The notes under the pieces are model-generated. The model was given only the letters and a program-made list of their open reading frames with translations. It was not told where the DNA came from and searched no databases. Below are positions 22,767 to 28,973 of a DNA stretch of 28,973 nucleotides, piece by piece. The stretch is from an uncultured Bacteroidales bacterium (GTDB lineage Bacteria; Bacteroidota; Bacteroidia; Bacteroidales; UBA932). A program made the translations under genes and the position numbers. The stretch is taken from positions 1 to 28,973 of the forward strand of contig CAMJHJ010000008.1 of the NCBI GenBank assembly GCA_946405485.1. Direction: 5' to 3'. The stretch's first letter is position 1; the number at the start of each line of letters is the position of its first letter.

Positions 22767-24614
22767 ATGCAACATAGAGTCATTGACACTAAGGATGTTG
22801 TAATTAGATTTGCAGGAGATTCGGGAGATGGCATGCAGCTCACCGGATCTCTTTTTGCTGATGCATCGGCGATCTACGGGAACGGCCTGTCGACCTTCCC
22901 GGACTATCCCGCCGAGATCCGGGCGCCCCACGGAACCGTGTCGGGCGTTTCGGGTTTCCAGGTGCACATCGGCAGCGGTCGGGTTACGACACCGGGTGAT
23001 TACTGCGACCTGCTGGTCGCGATGAATCCCGCAGCGCTCAAGGCGAATGCGAAATGGTGCAAGCGCACCGCGATGATCCTCGTGGACGAGGATGCCTTTG
23101 ATGACGCCGGCCTGAAAAAGGCGGGCTTCACGACGGAGAACCCCTTCGCCGAACTCGGTGTGGAAGACCGTGCGCTCATCGTCGCTCCCATCACCTCGCT
23201 GACTAAGGAGAGTCTCAAAGACTCCGGGATGGACCAGAAAGCCATCTTGAAGTGCAAGAACATGTTCACGCTCGGGATGGCATGCTATATCTACAGCCGC
23301 CCGCTCGAGCCGATCTACGCTTATCTGGAGAAAAAGTTTGCGAAGAAGCACCCCGAGGTGATCGCGCCCAATAAAAAGGTCCTTGACGACGGGTTCAACT
23401 ATGCCGCCAACATCCAGGCCATCCCCGACACCTATGTCGTGGAGCCGGTCTCCGATCTGCCGAAGGGAACGTATCGCAATATCACGGGTAACCAGGCGAC
23501 GGCCTGGGGCCTGCTGGCTGCTTCCGAGAAGTCGGGGCTGCCCCTGTTCTGCGGTTCCTATCCCATCACGCCGGCGACGGCGATCCTGGAGGAGCTTGCC
23601 ATCCATAAAAACCTGGGTGCCAAGACTTTGCAGGCCGAGGATGAGATTGCGGGCATTTGCACGGCGATCGGTGCATCCTTCGCCGGCAACCTGGCGGTCA
23701 CGACGACTTCCGGTCCCGGCCTTTCTCTGAAGAGCGAGGCGCTCGGACTGGCGGTGATGGTCGAACTGCCCCTGGTGGTCGTGGACGTCCAGCGCGGCGG
23801 TCCTTCGACGGGCCTGCCGACCAAGACGGAGCAGACTGATCTCAGCCAGGCCCTTTACGGCCGCAACGGCGAATGCCCGCTGCCGGTCATCGCGGCCCGT
23901 TCTCCGGCAGGCTGCTTCGATGCCGCCTTCCAGGCCGCGAAGATCGCCCTGGAGCACATGACGCCGGTCATCCTGCTTTCGGAAGGCTTCCTGGGAAATG
24001 GTTCCGAGCCCTGGCGCATTCCTTCGATGAAGGATTATCCCGCCATCCGGCCTCCGTTCGTCCAGGGCACGCCCGCCGATGGGGAGAAGTTCCAACCCTT
24101 CGACCGGGATCCCGAGACAATGGTGCGCCGCTGGGCCCTGCCGGGCCAGAAAGGCTTTGAGCACCGGGTCGGCGGTCTGGAAAAGAACCATGCCGGCGTG
24201 TTGTCCACCGATCCGGAGAACCATGCCCGGATGGTGGCGGAACGGGCGGAGAAAGTGGCGCGCATCGCCCGCGACCTGCCTGCCCTGGAGGTCATCGGAC
24301 CTGCTTCCGGCTCTTTGCTGGTAGTCGGCTGGGGCGGTACCTACGGCCATCTGTCGAGCGCCGTGAGCGAGTTGAAGGCCGAAGGCGTGGAGGTTTCCTA
24401 TGCGCACTTCGATTATATCAACCCGCTGCCGGCCAATACGGAGGAAGTCCTTTCCCGCTTCGACAAGGTGCTTGTCTGTGAGCTCAACAGCGGCCAGTTT
24501 GCCGCCTATCTGCGCGGCATCCTTCCGCAGTTCCATTATGTTTCATACGGCAAGGTCCAAGGTCAGCCGTTCCTTGTGAGCGAGCTGAAAGAGACCATAA
24601 AAAAGGAGATCTGA
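22767..24614 (+). CDS. korA: 2-oxoacid:ferredoxin oxidoreductase, fused gamma-alpha subunit
   Basis: This 615-residue protein has an N-terminal gamma domain (about 1-190, with IRFAGDSGDGMQLTG and YPAEIRAP) and a C-terminal alpha domain (from about 230, with GNQATAWGL, SYPITPAT, LQAEDEIAGICTAIGASF and RGGPSTGLPTKTEQTDL). This gamma-alpha fusion is the 2-oxoglutarate (Kor) type. With the beta subunit it converts 2-oxoglutarate and CoA to succinyl-CoA, CO2 and reduced ferredoxin, or the reverse for reductive carboxylation. The substrate could instead be another 2-oxoacid, such as a branched-chain one. The start at 22767 lies directly before the conserved strand. Three bases separate it from korB. 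Confidence 0.9.
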   Translation: MQHRVIDTKDVVIRFAGDSGDGMQLTGSLFADASAIYGNGLSTFPDYPAEIRAPHGTVSGVSGFQVHIGSGRVTTPGDYCDLLVAMNPAALKANAKWCKRTAMILVDEDAFDDAGLKKAGFTTENPFAELGVEDRALIVAPITSLTKESLKDSGMDQKAILKCKNMFTLGMACYIYSRPLEPIYAYLEKKFAKKHPEVIAPNKKVLDDGFNYAANIQAIPDTYVVEPVSDLPKGTYRNITGNQATAWGLLAASEKSGLPLFCGSYPITPATAILEELAIHKNLGAKTLQAEDEIAGICTAIGASFAGNLAVTTTSGPGLSLKSEALGLAVMVELPLVVVDVQRGGPSTGLPTKTEQTDLSQALYGRNGECPLPVIAARSPAGCFDAAFQAAKIALEHMTPVILLSEGFLGNGSEPWRIPSMKDYPAIRPPFVQGTPADGEKFQPFDRDPETMVRRWALPGQKGFEHRVGGLEKNHAGVLSTDPENHARMVAERAEKVARIARDLPALEVIGPASGSLLVVGWGGTYGHLSSAVSELKAEGVEVSYAHFDYINPLPANTEEVLSRFDKVLVCELNSGQFAAYLRGILPQFHYVSYGKVQGQPFLVSELKETIKKEI

Positions 24615-24617
24615 GTT

Positions 24618-25637
24618 ATGCCCAATCTGACTTTTCAAGATTTCAAGAGCGACCAGGCGGTACGCTGGTGCCCCGGTTGCGGTGACCATGCCGTCCTTGC
24701 CGCCCTGCAGCGGGCCCTGCCGCAGGTCAGCCATGCGCTGGGTTATGAGAAAGAGCGTTACGTGGTGGTGTCCGGCATCGGATGCTCTTCGCGTCTCCCT
24801 TATTATATGGACACCTATGGTTTCCATAGCATCCATGGCCGCGCAACGGCCGTCAGTACCGGTATCAAGGTAGCCAATCCGACGCTTACGGTCTGGCAGG
24901 CCTGCGGAGACGGCGACGCGCTTGCCATCGGCGGTAACCATTTCATCCATGCCATCCGTCGCAACATCGACATCAACGTCATCCTCTTCAACAACCGTAT
25001 CTACGGCCTGACGAAGGGGCAGTATTCACCGACCTCCAAGTTCGGCGCGATTACCAAGACTTCGCCCTACGGCACCGTGGAGCAGCCCTTCAACCCGGGT
25101 TCGCTGGTGCTGGGCGCGAAGGGAACCTTTTTCGCGCGTTCGCTGGACGTGGAACTGAAACTCAACGAGGAAATCCTGACGCAGGCCGCCCTTCACGACG
25201 GTACATCCGTGGTGGAGATGCTGACCAACTGCGTGATCTTCAACGACGGCGCCCATAAGGACCTGTCGGATCCGGCGGTCAAGGCGGACCGGACGATCGT
25301 GCTGCGGGACGGGGAGAAGATGCTCTTCGGCAAGAATAAGGAGAAAGGCCTGGTGCTGGAAGGCATGGGCCTGAAGGCTGTGACGGTCGGTGAGGACGGT
25401 TACACGCTGGACGATATCCTCGTGCATGATGCGCATACCGACAACATGGGCCTGCACATGATGCTGGCGGAGATGAAGGGACCGGAGCTGCCGGTTGCCC
25501 TGGGTGTCATCCGCGACGTCAAGCAGGTTACTTACGACGACGGAGTCCACGACCAAGTCTTGGCGGTTACGGCCAAGTCCAAGATCCATTCCGTGGATGA
25601 ATTACTGCACAGCGGTTCGACCTGGGAGGTGAAATAG
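24618..25637 (+). CDS. korB: 2-oxoacid:ferredoxin oxidoreductase, beta subunit
   Basis: This 339-residue subunit binds thiamine diphosphate and an iron-sulfur cluster. It shows WCPGCGDH (cluster cysteines 18 and 21), GIGCSSRLPYYMDTYGFHSIHGRA, the thiamine motif GDGDALAIGGNH (97-108) and NNRIYGLTKGQYSPTS. It forms the catalytic complex with the upstream gamma-alpha subunit. No separate ferredoxin-like delta subunit is found on either side, as expected for two-subunit Kor enzymes. It is last in this run and is followed by the first of two long palindromes. Confidence 0.92.
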   Translation: MPNLTFQDFKSDQAVRWCPGCGDHAVLAALQRALPQVSHALGYEKERYVVVSGIGCSSRLPYYMDTYGFHSIHGRATAVSTGIKVANPTLTVWQACGDGDALAIGGNHFIHAIRRNIDINVILFNNRIYGLTKGQYSPTSKFGAITKTSPYGTVEQPFNPGSLVLGAKGTFFARSLDVELKLNEEILTQAALHDGTSVVEMLTNCVIFNDGAHKDLSDPAVKADRTIVLRDGEKMLFGKNKEKGLVLEGMGLKAVTVGEDGYTLDDILVHDAHTDNMGLHMMLAEMKGPELPVALGVIRDVKQVTYDDGVHDQVLAVTAKSKIHSVDELLHSGSTWEVK

Positions 25638-25650
25638 CGTCCCGGCACAG

Positions 25651-25730
25651 TTACGGCAGCCATCCTATTCTTGGGAGCGTAGTTTTTTCCCCTCCGGGGA
25701 ATGCTCCCAAGAATAGGATGGCTGCCGTAA
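25651..25730. repeat. 80-bp palindromic element, copy 1
   Basis: The left arm (25651-25678) and right arm (25703-25730) are perfectly complementary over 28 bases. They enclose a 24-base loop with a small inner stem CCCC/GGGG (25689-25692, 25696-25699). The arm contains ACGGCAGCCATCC near its outer end and TTGGGAGC at its inner end. It lies 13 bases after the korB stop and is followed by a T-rich stretch, so it could serve as a korB terminator. It is homologous to the element at 28639-28718 but in the opposite orientation. Confidence 0.9.
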
Positions 25731-25734
25731 ATCG

Positions 25735-25765
25735 TTTGTTTTTTGAAAGAAAGTGCCTAACTTTA
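25735..25765 (+). promoter_or_regulatory. Promoter for the fimbrillin-like gene
   Basis: TTTG (25735-25738), a 19-base spacer and TAACTTTA (25758-25765), one mismatch from TAnnTTTG, lie directly after palindrome copy 1. The predicted leader to the ATG at 25807 is about 37 bases. The palindrome therefore separates this promoter from korB. Confidence 0.45.
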
Positions 25766-25806
25766 AAACGATTATCATAAAACCAATAACCTTAAAACAT
25801 ATTCTT

Positions 25807-28623
25807 ATGAAACCGTTATCCAAAGGATTACTGCTGCTGGCGACGTTTGGACTGCTGGCGGTGTCCTGCATGAAAGAGCCCGTGCAGGAGCCTGAAACGC
25901 TGTTGACGGACATGCCGTCTATCACGGCGGTCACTGCTGCTGAGAGCCCTGCCACGAGGGTGTCGGTGGGCGAAGCGGTCGACAATAAGCGGCCGATTAT
26001 CTGGGAAGACGGCGATGCGCTGTCCGTTTTCTACATGAACAGTTCCAACCTGAAATACGGCCTGAAGAGCGGCGCCGGCGAGTCACGCGCTATCTTCTCA
26101 TATGTTTCGGGCTTTGGATTGGGTAAGGAATTCCCGGTGGTGTACGGCGCTTATCCGTATGACCCGGAAGCCAAGTATGAGGATGGCGCTCTTTGGGTGA
26201 CCATTCCTGCCGAACAGGATTATACGGAGAAAGCTTTCGATCCGAAGGCGAATGCGATGGTCGGTGTGTCGGCTCCCGGTAAAGATATGTTTTTCAAGAA
26301 CGTGGGCGGTTATCTGGTTCTCCGGTTGTTCGGAGGCATGGAAGTATCCGAGATTACCGTCAAGGGTACGAACGGCGAGAAGATTGCCGGCCAGGTGCTG
26401 GCGTTGACCGACAAGGACGCTGCTCCCGGGGTTGTGAATACGGGAGAAATGAGCGAGGAAGTGATCCTGAAGTGCGCAGAACCCGTCAAGGTCGGTGCGA
26501 CGGAAGAGGACGCCACGGAGTTTTGGTTCGTGCTTCTGCCGCTGACATTCGAGAATGGCTTCACGGTAACGGTGAAAGATGCGGATGGGAACGTGCTCCT
26601 TGAGAGGACGGCGACGGGTCCCATCGAGATCAAGCGGAGCGAAGTGTACCGGATGGATGCGCTGGAGCCTGATGCGGAAGCCGCTTTCACCGCAAAGATC
26701 GTGTGGACCTATGCCGAGGATGCGGAGGCGGACCACAATATCTACTATGAAACGGATGAGGGGCCTTCGGTGTACAGCCGCAAGGCGCTTCCGCTGGAGT
26801 TCCCCGAGGGCGTCATTGAGAAGATCGGTTCGAAACTGGACGGCGCCACCCCGACCTCGGTGACGGTGACTGTCAAAAATAACGCGGACGAGGAAGTGAT
26901 AGACGAGTACATCAAGATCTCGAACTTTGCGTTGAAGGAGGGGAAACTGACGGTCGACGTCGAGGACTTCGAATGGGACCAGACTTATACGGTAACCGCG
27001 GAATTCACTGGCCTGACGCTTACCGGAACGCTGACGACGACGGACCGCAACCGGGAGGCGGTGACACTGGAGGGCTACGAATACACCTTCGATATCAACA
27101 AGATGGACGCGGAAACCGGTTTCGGCTATGTTGAGCAAGAACCCGTTGAGAATAGTTATTATACGTGGGAGAGTGGGGATATGACAGCCGACGTTTATAA
27201 GGCTTTCTTAGATGCCGGTGTTCTCTCTGAGGATGATTTTGAGGATGTGGTTTCATTCGGAACAGCTGATTTGGCTGATAAGATACAGTCGGGTGATCCT
27301 GCCGGCACGGCGCAGGGATATGTCAACATTGATAAAAAGCAGATTATCCTTGAAACCTTAAAGACCCTCACGGCCAAGGTGTTAAAGGAAAAGTTCAACA
27401 GCGGAGAGCAAGATCCTTCCGATCCTAACATCTTTATAGGCAAAGAGATGACCCGCATTTTCACCACCTATATCGGTCAGACCGTCGTCGTTCCGGTCCG
27501 GTTTAACTACCGCGTCCCCGCATACGATTTCCTGCATCTGAGATACTACACCTTCAACGTCCAGGAAGAATACGCTGACTTTATCCAAAAGAGCAAGTTC
27601 GAAGAAAACGACGGTTCCGTCCTCTGGTGGACCCGTATTTACCCGTCCTACCTCATTGAGCCTGCTGACGAGAGTAAATCCGAGGATGAGATCCAGCAGG
27701 GTATATCTTACCGTCACGCCCTCGCCAATTTCGATATTTCCTACATCAACCTCGCTGAACTTGCCTTCAACGTCGTTGACGAACAGGATGTCATACTTGA
27801 AAATAAAGAGATGGAAGATCTCGGCCTTAGCGTCAAGTTCTTCTATACCGATGAGACACTTGCGGACAAGAGTCTTCCGACGGAGGATCAATTCGTTCCT
27901 GTTTTCAAGACTTACAAGAGCCTGTGGGTTGACAATACTGTTCTTTATTACAGGACAAATGAGAAGAAATTCATTCCTGTCAAGGGTAGCCTGACAATCC
28001 AGTCCGGCGGTTGCGATTTCCCGATCCCCACCCGCTTTGATACTCCGAAGGCTTCCTTCCTTCATCCGGACGTGATGCTGGATTACAGTTCGTTTGCGGT
28101 TGTCCGCTGGACTCCGTTCAAACAACCCGTGGCCAAGGGTAGCACGATTGTCCTTGACGAGAATAAGATTTACCGTGTGCCTCTGTTCAAGGGTATGGAG
28201 CTCAAGGACAATCGTCCGCAGGGTGTTTCCTACTACGTAATCGAGGATGGCGAGTGGGTCAAGGGTAATGTGACCGAGTTTGATCCATGGTCTGGCGCCC
28301 CCACAGGTGGCAACGGTTATCGCGAAGGAGTCTTGTCCAAGGATGCCTATCGTCTCACCATCAACTACGATTCCTTCTCAGACAATGTTCCAGATCAGCT
28401 CACCCGTCTTCTTTCACTGCAGTTCAGCGCCGATGGCGAGACCTTTGTGGCCAAGCAGAACGAAGGTGGGACGCTGACACCGTACGTTGTCTACGATTAT
28501 ACCTCGGAGGTCCAGTTCCAAGGGATCATCACTATCCCGGTGGTCGTCTATGTCGAGAGTCCTTGGCAGGAGAAACTCACATTCGAGTACGATGTAACGA
28601 TCAAAGGATATGACGCCCCGTAA
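25807..28623 (+). CDS. Large fimbrillin-like surface lipoprotein
   Basis: This 938-residue protein starts at 25807, which gives a lipoprotein signal (MKPLSKGLLLLATFGLLAVSC, Cys21). Residues about 25-295 resemble the Bacteroidota fimbrillin-like fold: TRVSVGEAV then IIWEDGDALSVFYMN, FPVVYGAYPYDPEA, NVGGYLVLRLFGG and a closing EIKRSEVYRMDAL. A beta-rich Ig-like stretch follows (about 300-420). The last 500 residues are beta-rich with many aromatic residues, and I recognise no domain there. It is probably a surface or fimbria-associated adhesin-type protein. It stands alone, with its own promoter, between two palindromic repeats. Around 27130-27480 the coding sequence looks AT-richer than the flanks, suggesting mosaic origin. 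Confidence 0.7.
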   Translation: MKPLSKGLLLLATFGLLAVSCMKEPVQEPETLLTDMPSITAVTAAESPATRVSVGEAVDNKRPIIWEDGDALSVFYMNSSNLKYGLKSGAGESRAIFSYVSGFGLGKEFPVVYGAYPYDPEAKYEDGALWVTIPAEQDYTEKAFDPKANAMVGVSAPGKDMFFKNVGGYLVLRLFGGMEVSEITVKGTNGEKIAGQVLALTDKDAAPGVVNTGEMSEEVILKCAEPVKVGATEEDATEFWFVLLPLTFENGFTVTVKDADGNVLLERTATGPIEIKRSEVYRMDALEPDAEAAFTAKIVWTYAEDAEADHNIYYETDEGPSVYSRKALPLEFPEGVIEKIGSKLDGATPTSVTVTVKNNADEEVIDEYIKISNFALKEGKLTVDVEDFEWDQTYTVTAEFTGLTLTGTLTTTDRNREAVTLEGYEYTFDINKMDAETGFGYVEQEPVENSYYTWESGDMTADVYKAFLDAGVLSEDDFEDVVSFGTADLADKIQSGDPAGTAQGYVNIDKKQIILETLKTLTAKVLKEKFNSGEQDPSDPNIFIGKEMTRIFTTYIGQTVVVPVRFNYRVPAYDFLHLRYYTFNVQEEYADFIQKSKFEENDGSVLWWTRIYPSYLIEPADESKSEDEIQQGISYRHALANFDISYINLAELAFNVVDEQDVILENKEMEDLGLSVKFFYTDETLADKSLPTEDQFVPVFKTYKSLWVDNTVLYYRTNEKKFIPVKGSLTIQSGGCDFPIPTRFDTPKASFLHPDVMLDYSSFAVVRWTPFKQPVAKGSTIVLDENKIYRVPLFKGMELKDNRPQGVSYYVIEDGEWVKGNVTEFDPWSGAPTGGNGYREGVLSKDAYRLTINYDSFSDNVPDQLTRLLSLQFSADGETFVAKQNEGGTLTPYVVYDYTSEVQFQGIITIPVVVYVESPWQEKLTFEYDVTIKGYDAP

Positions 28624-28637
28624 ACCGCGTTAGTCCA

Positions 28638-28719
28638 GAAACGGCAGCCATCCAATTTTTGGGAGCATTCCCCGAAGGGTTAAAACTTCTGCTCCCAAAA
28701 ATTGGATGGCTGCCGTTTC
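28638..28719. repeat. 80-bp palindromic element, copy 2
   Basis: The left arm (28638-28666) and right arm (28691-28719) are complementary over 29 bases around a 24-base loop; the part aligned to copy 1 is 28639-28718. It aligns to the reverse complement of copy 1 without gaps, with about 65 of 80 positions identical by eye. It fills most of the gap between the convergent fimbrillin-like gene (stop 28623) and gdhA (stop 28732), so it may act as a two-way transcription stop. No clear T tract follows either arm. Confidence 0.9.
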
Positions 28720-28731
28720 GGCGAATGCGCG

Positions 28732-28973
28732 CTAGACGATGCCCTGCTCGAGCATGGCGGTGGCGACCTTCATGAAGCCGGCGATGTTGGCGCCCTTGAC
28801 GTAATCGACCGTGCCGTCGGGCTGGGTGCCATACTTCACGCAAGCCTCGTGGATCGAATCCATGATGAAGTGAAGCTTCTCATCGACCTCCTTGCCGCTC
28901 CAGCTGATGTGGGAAGCATTCTGGGTCATTTCCAGGCCGGAAGTGGCCACGCCGCCGGCGTTGACCGCCTTGC
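28732..28973 (-). CDS. gdhA: Glutamate dehydrogenase, C-terminal fragment (gene runs off the window)
   Basis: Only the last 80 or so residues are visible, and the 5' part lies beyond the window. They read KAVNAGGVATSGLEMTQNA, then a segment ending WSGKEVDEKLHFIM, then GANIAGFMKVATAMLEQGIV. This is the C-terminal helix bundle of hexameric bacterial glutamate dehydrogenase, which makes glutamate from 2-oxoglutarate and ammonium (or the reverse), usually with NADP(H). The stop is TAG. It converges on the fimbrillin-like gene. The KorAB enzyme encoded nearby also handles 2-oxoglutarate, although on the opposite strand. Confidence 0.92.
   Translation of the reverse strand, partial: KAVNAGGVATSGLEMTQNASHISWSGKEVDEKLHFIMDSIHEACVKYGTQPDGTVDYVKGANIAGFMKVATAMLEQGIV

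Noticed and set aside
22805..22812. TAGATTTG promoter-like box at the start of korA
   Set aside because: It lies inside the conserved first strand of the gamma domain (codons for VIRFAG) and the ATG at 22767 is needed for a normal N-terminus, so it is likely chance.
25638..25806. CRISPR-like or insertion-sequence interpretation of the palindromes
   Set aside because: There are only two copies, with no regular spacers, no cas genes, no transposase and no visible target-site duplication.

Overview
The window is a roughly 29-kb piece of a Bacteroidota chromosome, most likely a gut-type Bacteroidales with a GC content near 60 % (judged by eye). The support is: Bacteroidota-type promoter boxes (TAnnTTTG) in the main intergenic gaps, few Shine-Dalgarno sequences, lipoproteins with Bacteroidota-style lipoboxes, an Rpb6/omega-like RNA polymerase subunit next to bamD, a divergent pdxJ/nadK pair, a nadK-uppS-bamA-skp cluster, a NigD-like lipoprotein and a fimbrillin-like lipoprotein. 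Coding density is very high. No gap without a gene exceeds about 170 bp, and I saw no tRNA, rRNA, CRISPR array, transposase or integrase.

Layout. Positions 1-824 (minus) hold a cut-off Rid/YjgF-type protein. 948-6104 (plus) is a tight five-gene run: an atypical ROK sugar kinase, a six-hairpin glycosidase lipoprotein, a polyprenyl-phosphate glycosyltransferase (GT2), a tandem LAB_N membrane protein and an ArnT/PMT-like membrane glycosyltransferase. This looks like a system that loads a sugar on a lipid carrier and transfers it outside the membrane. 6108-9704 (minus) is an operon of a secreted metallophosphoesterase, a Fur-family regulator, a NigD-like lipoprotein and a GlpT/UhpT-type organophosphate transporter. 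9774-13627 (plus) holds trxB, bamD, an omega-like RNA polymerase subunit and recN. 13617-17140 (minus) holds an OmpH/Skp-like lipoprotein, a GT4 glycosyltransferase and a LysM/periplasmic-binding protein. 17192-17911 (minus) is pdxJ, divergent from nadK-uppS-bamA-skp (17995-22746, plus). Next come a two-subunit 2-oxoacid:ferredoxin oxidoreductase (22767-25637, plus) and a 938-residue fimbrillin-like lipoprotein (25807-28623, plus). The window ends inside gdhA (minus).

Much of the window serves the cell envelope: outer-membrane protein assembly (BamA, BamD, two Skp-like chaperones), carrier-lipid synthesis (UppS), carrier-lipid-dependent glycosylation (GT2/LAB_N/ArnT-like), a cytosolic glycosyltransferase and a LysM wall-binding protein. 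UppS makes the C55 lipid that the glycosylation run presumably uses.

The most unusual structure is a pair of related 80-bp near-perfect palindromes (25651-25730 and 28639-28718) that flank the fimbrillin-like gene. They align without gaps only when one is reverse-complemented. They share the 28-nt arm and 24-nt loop lengths, and all four base differences in the arms are compensated on the opposite arm, so base pairing is preserved. This suggests a dispersed palindromic repeat family that is kept as a hairpin.
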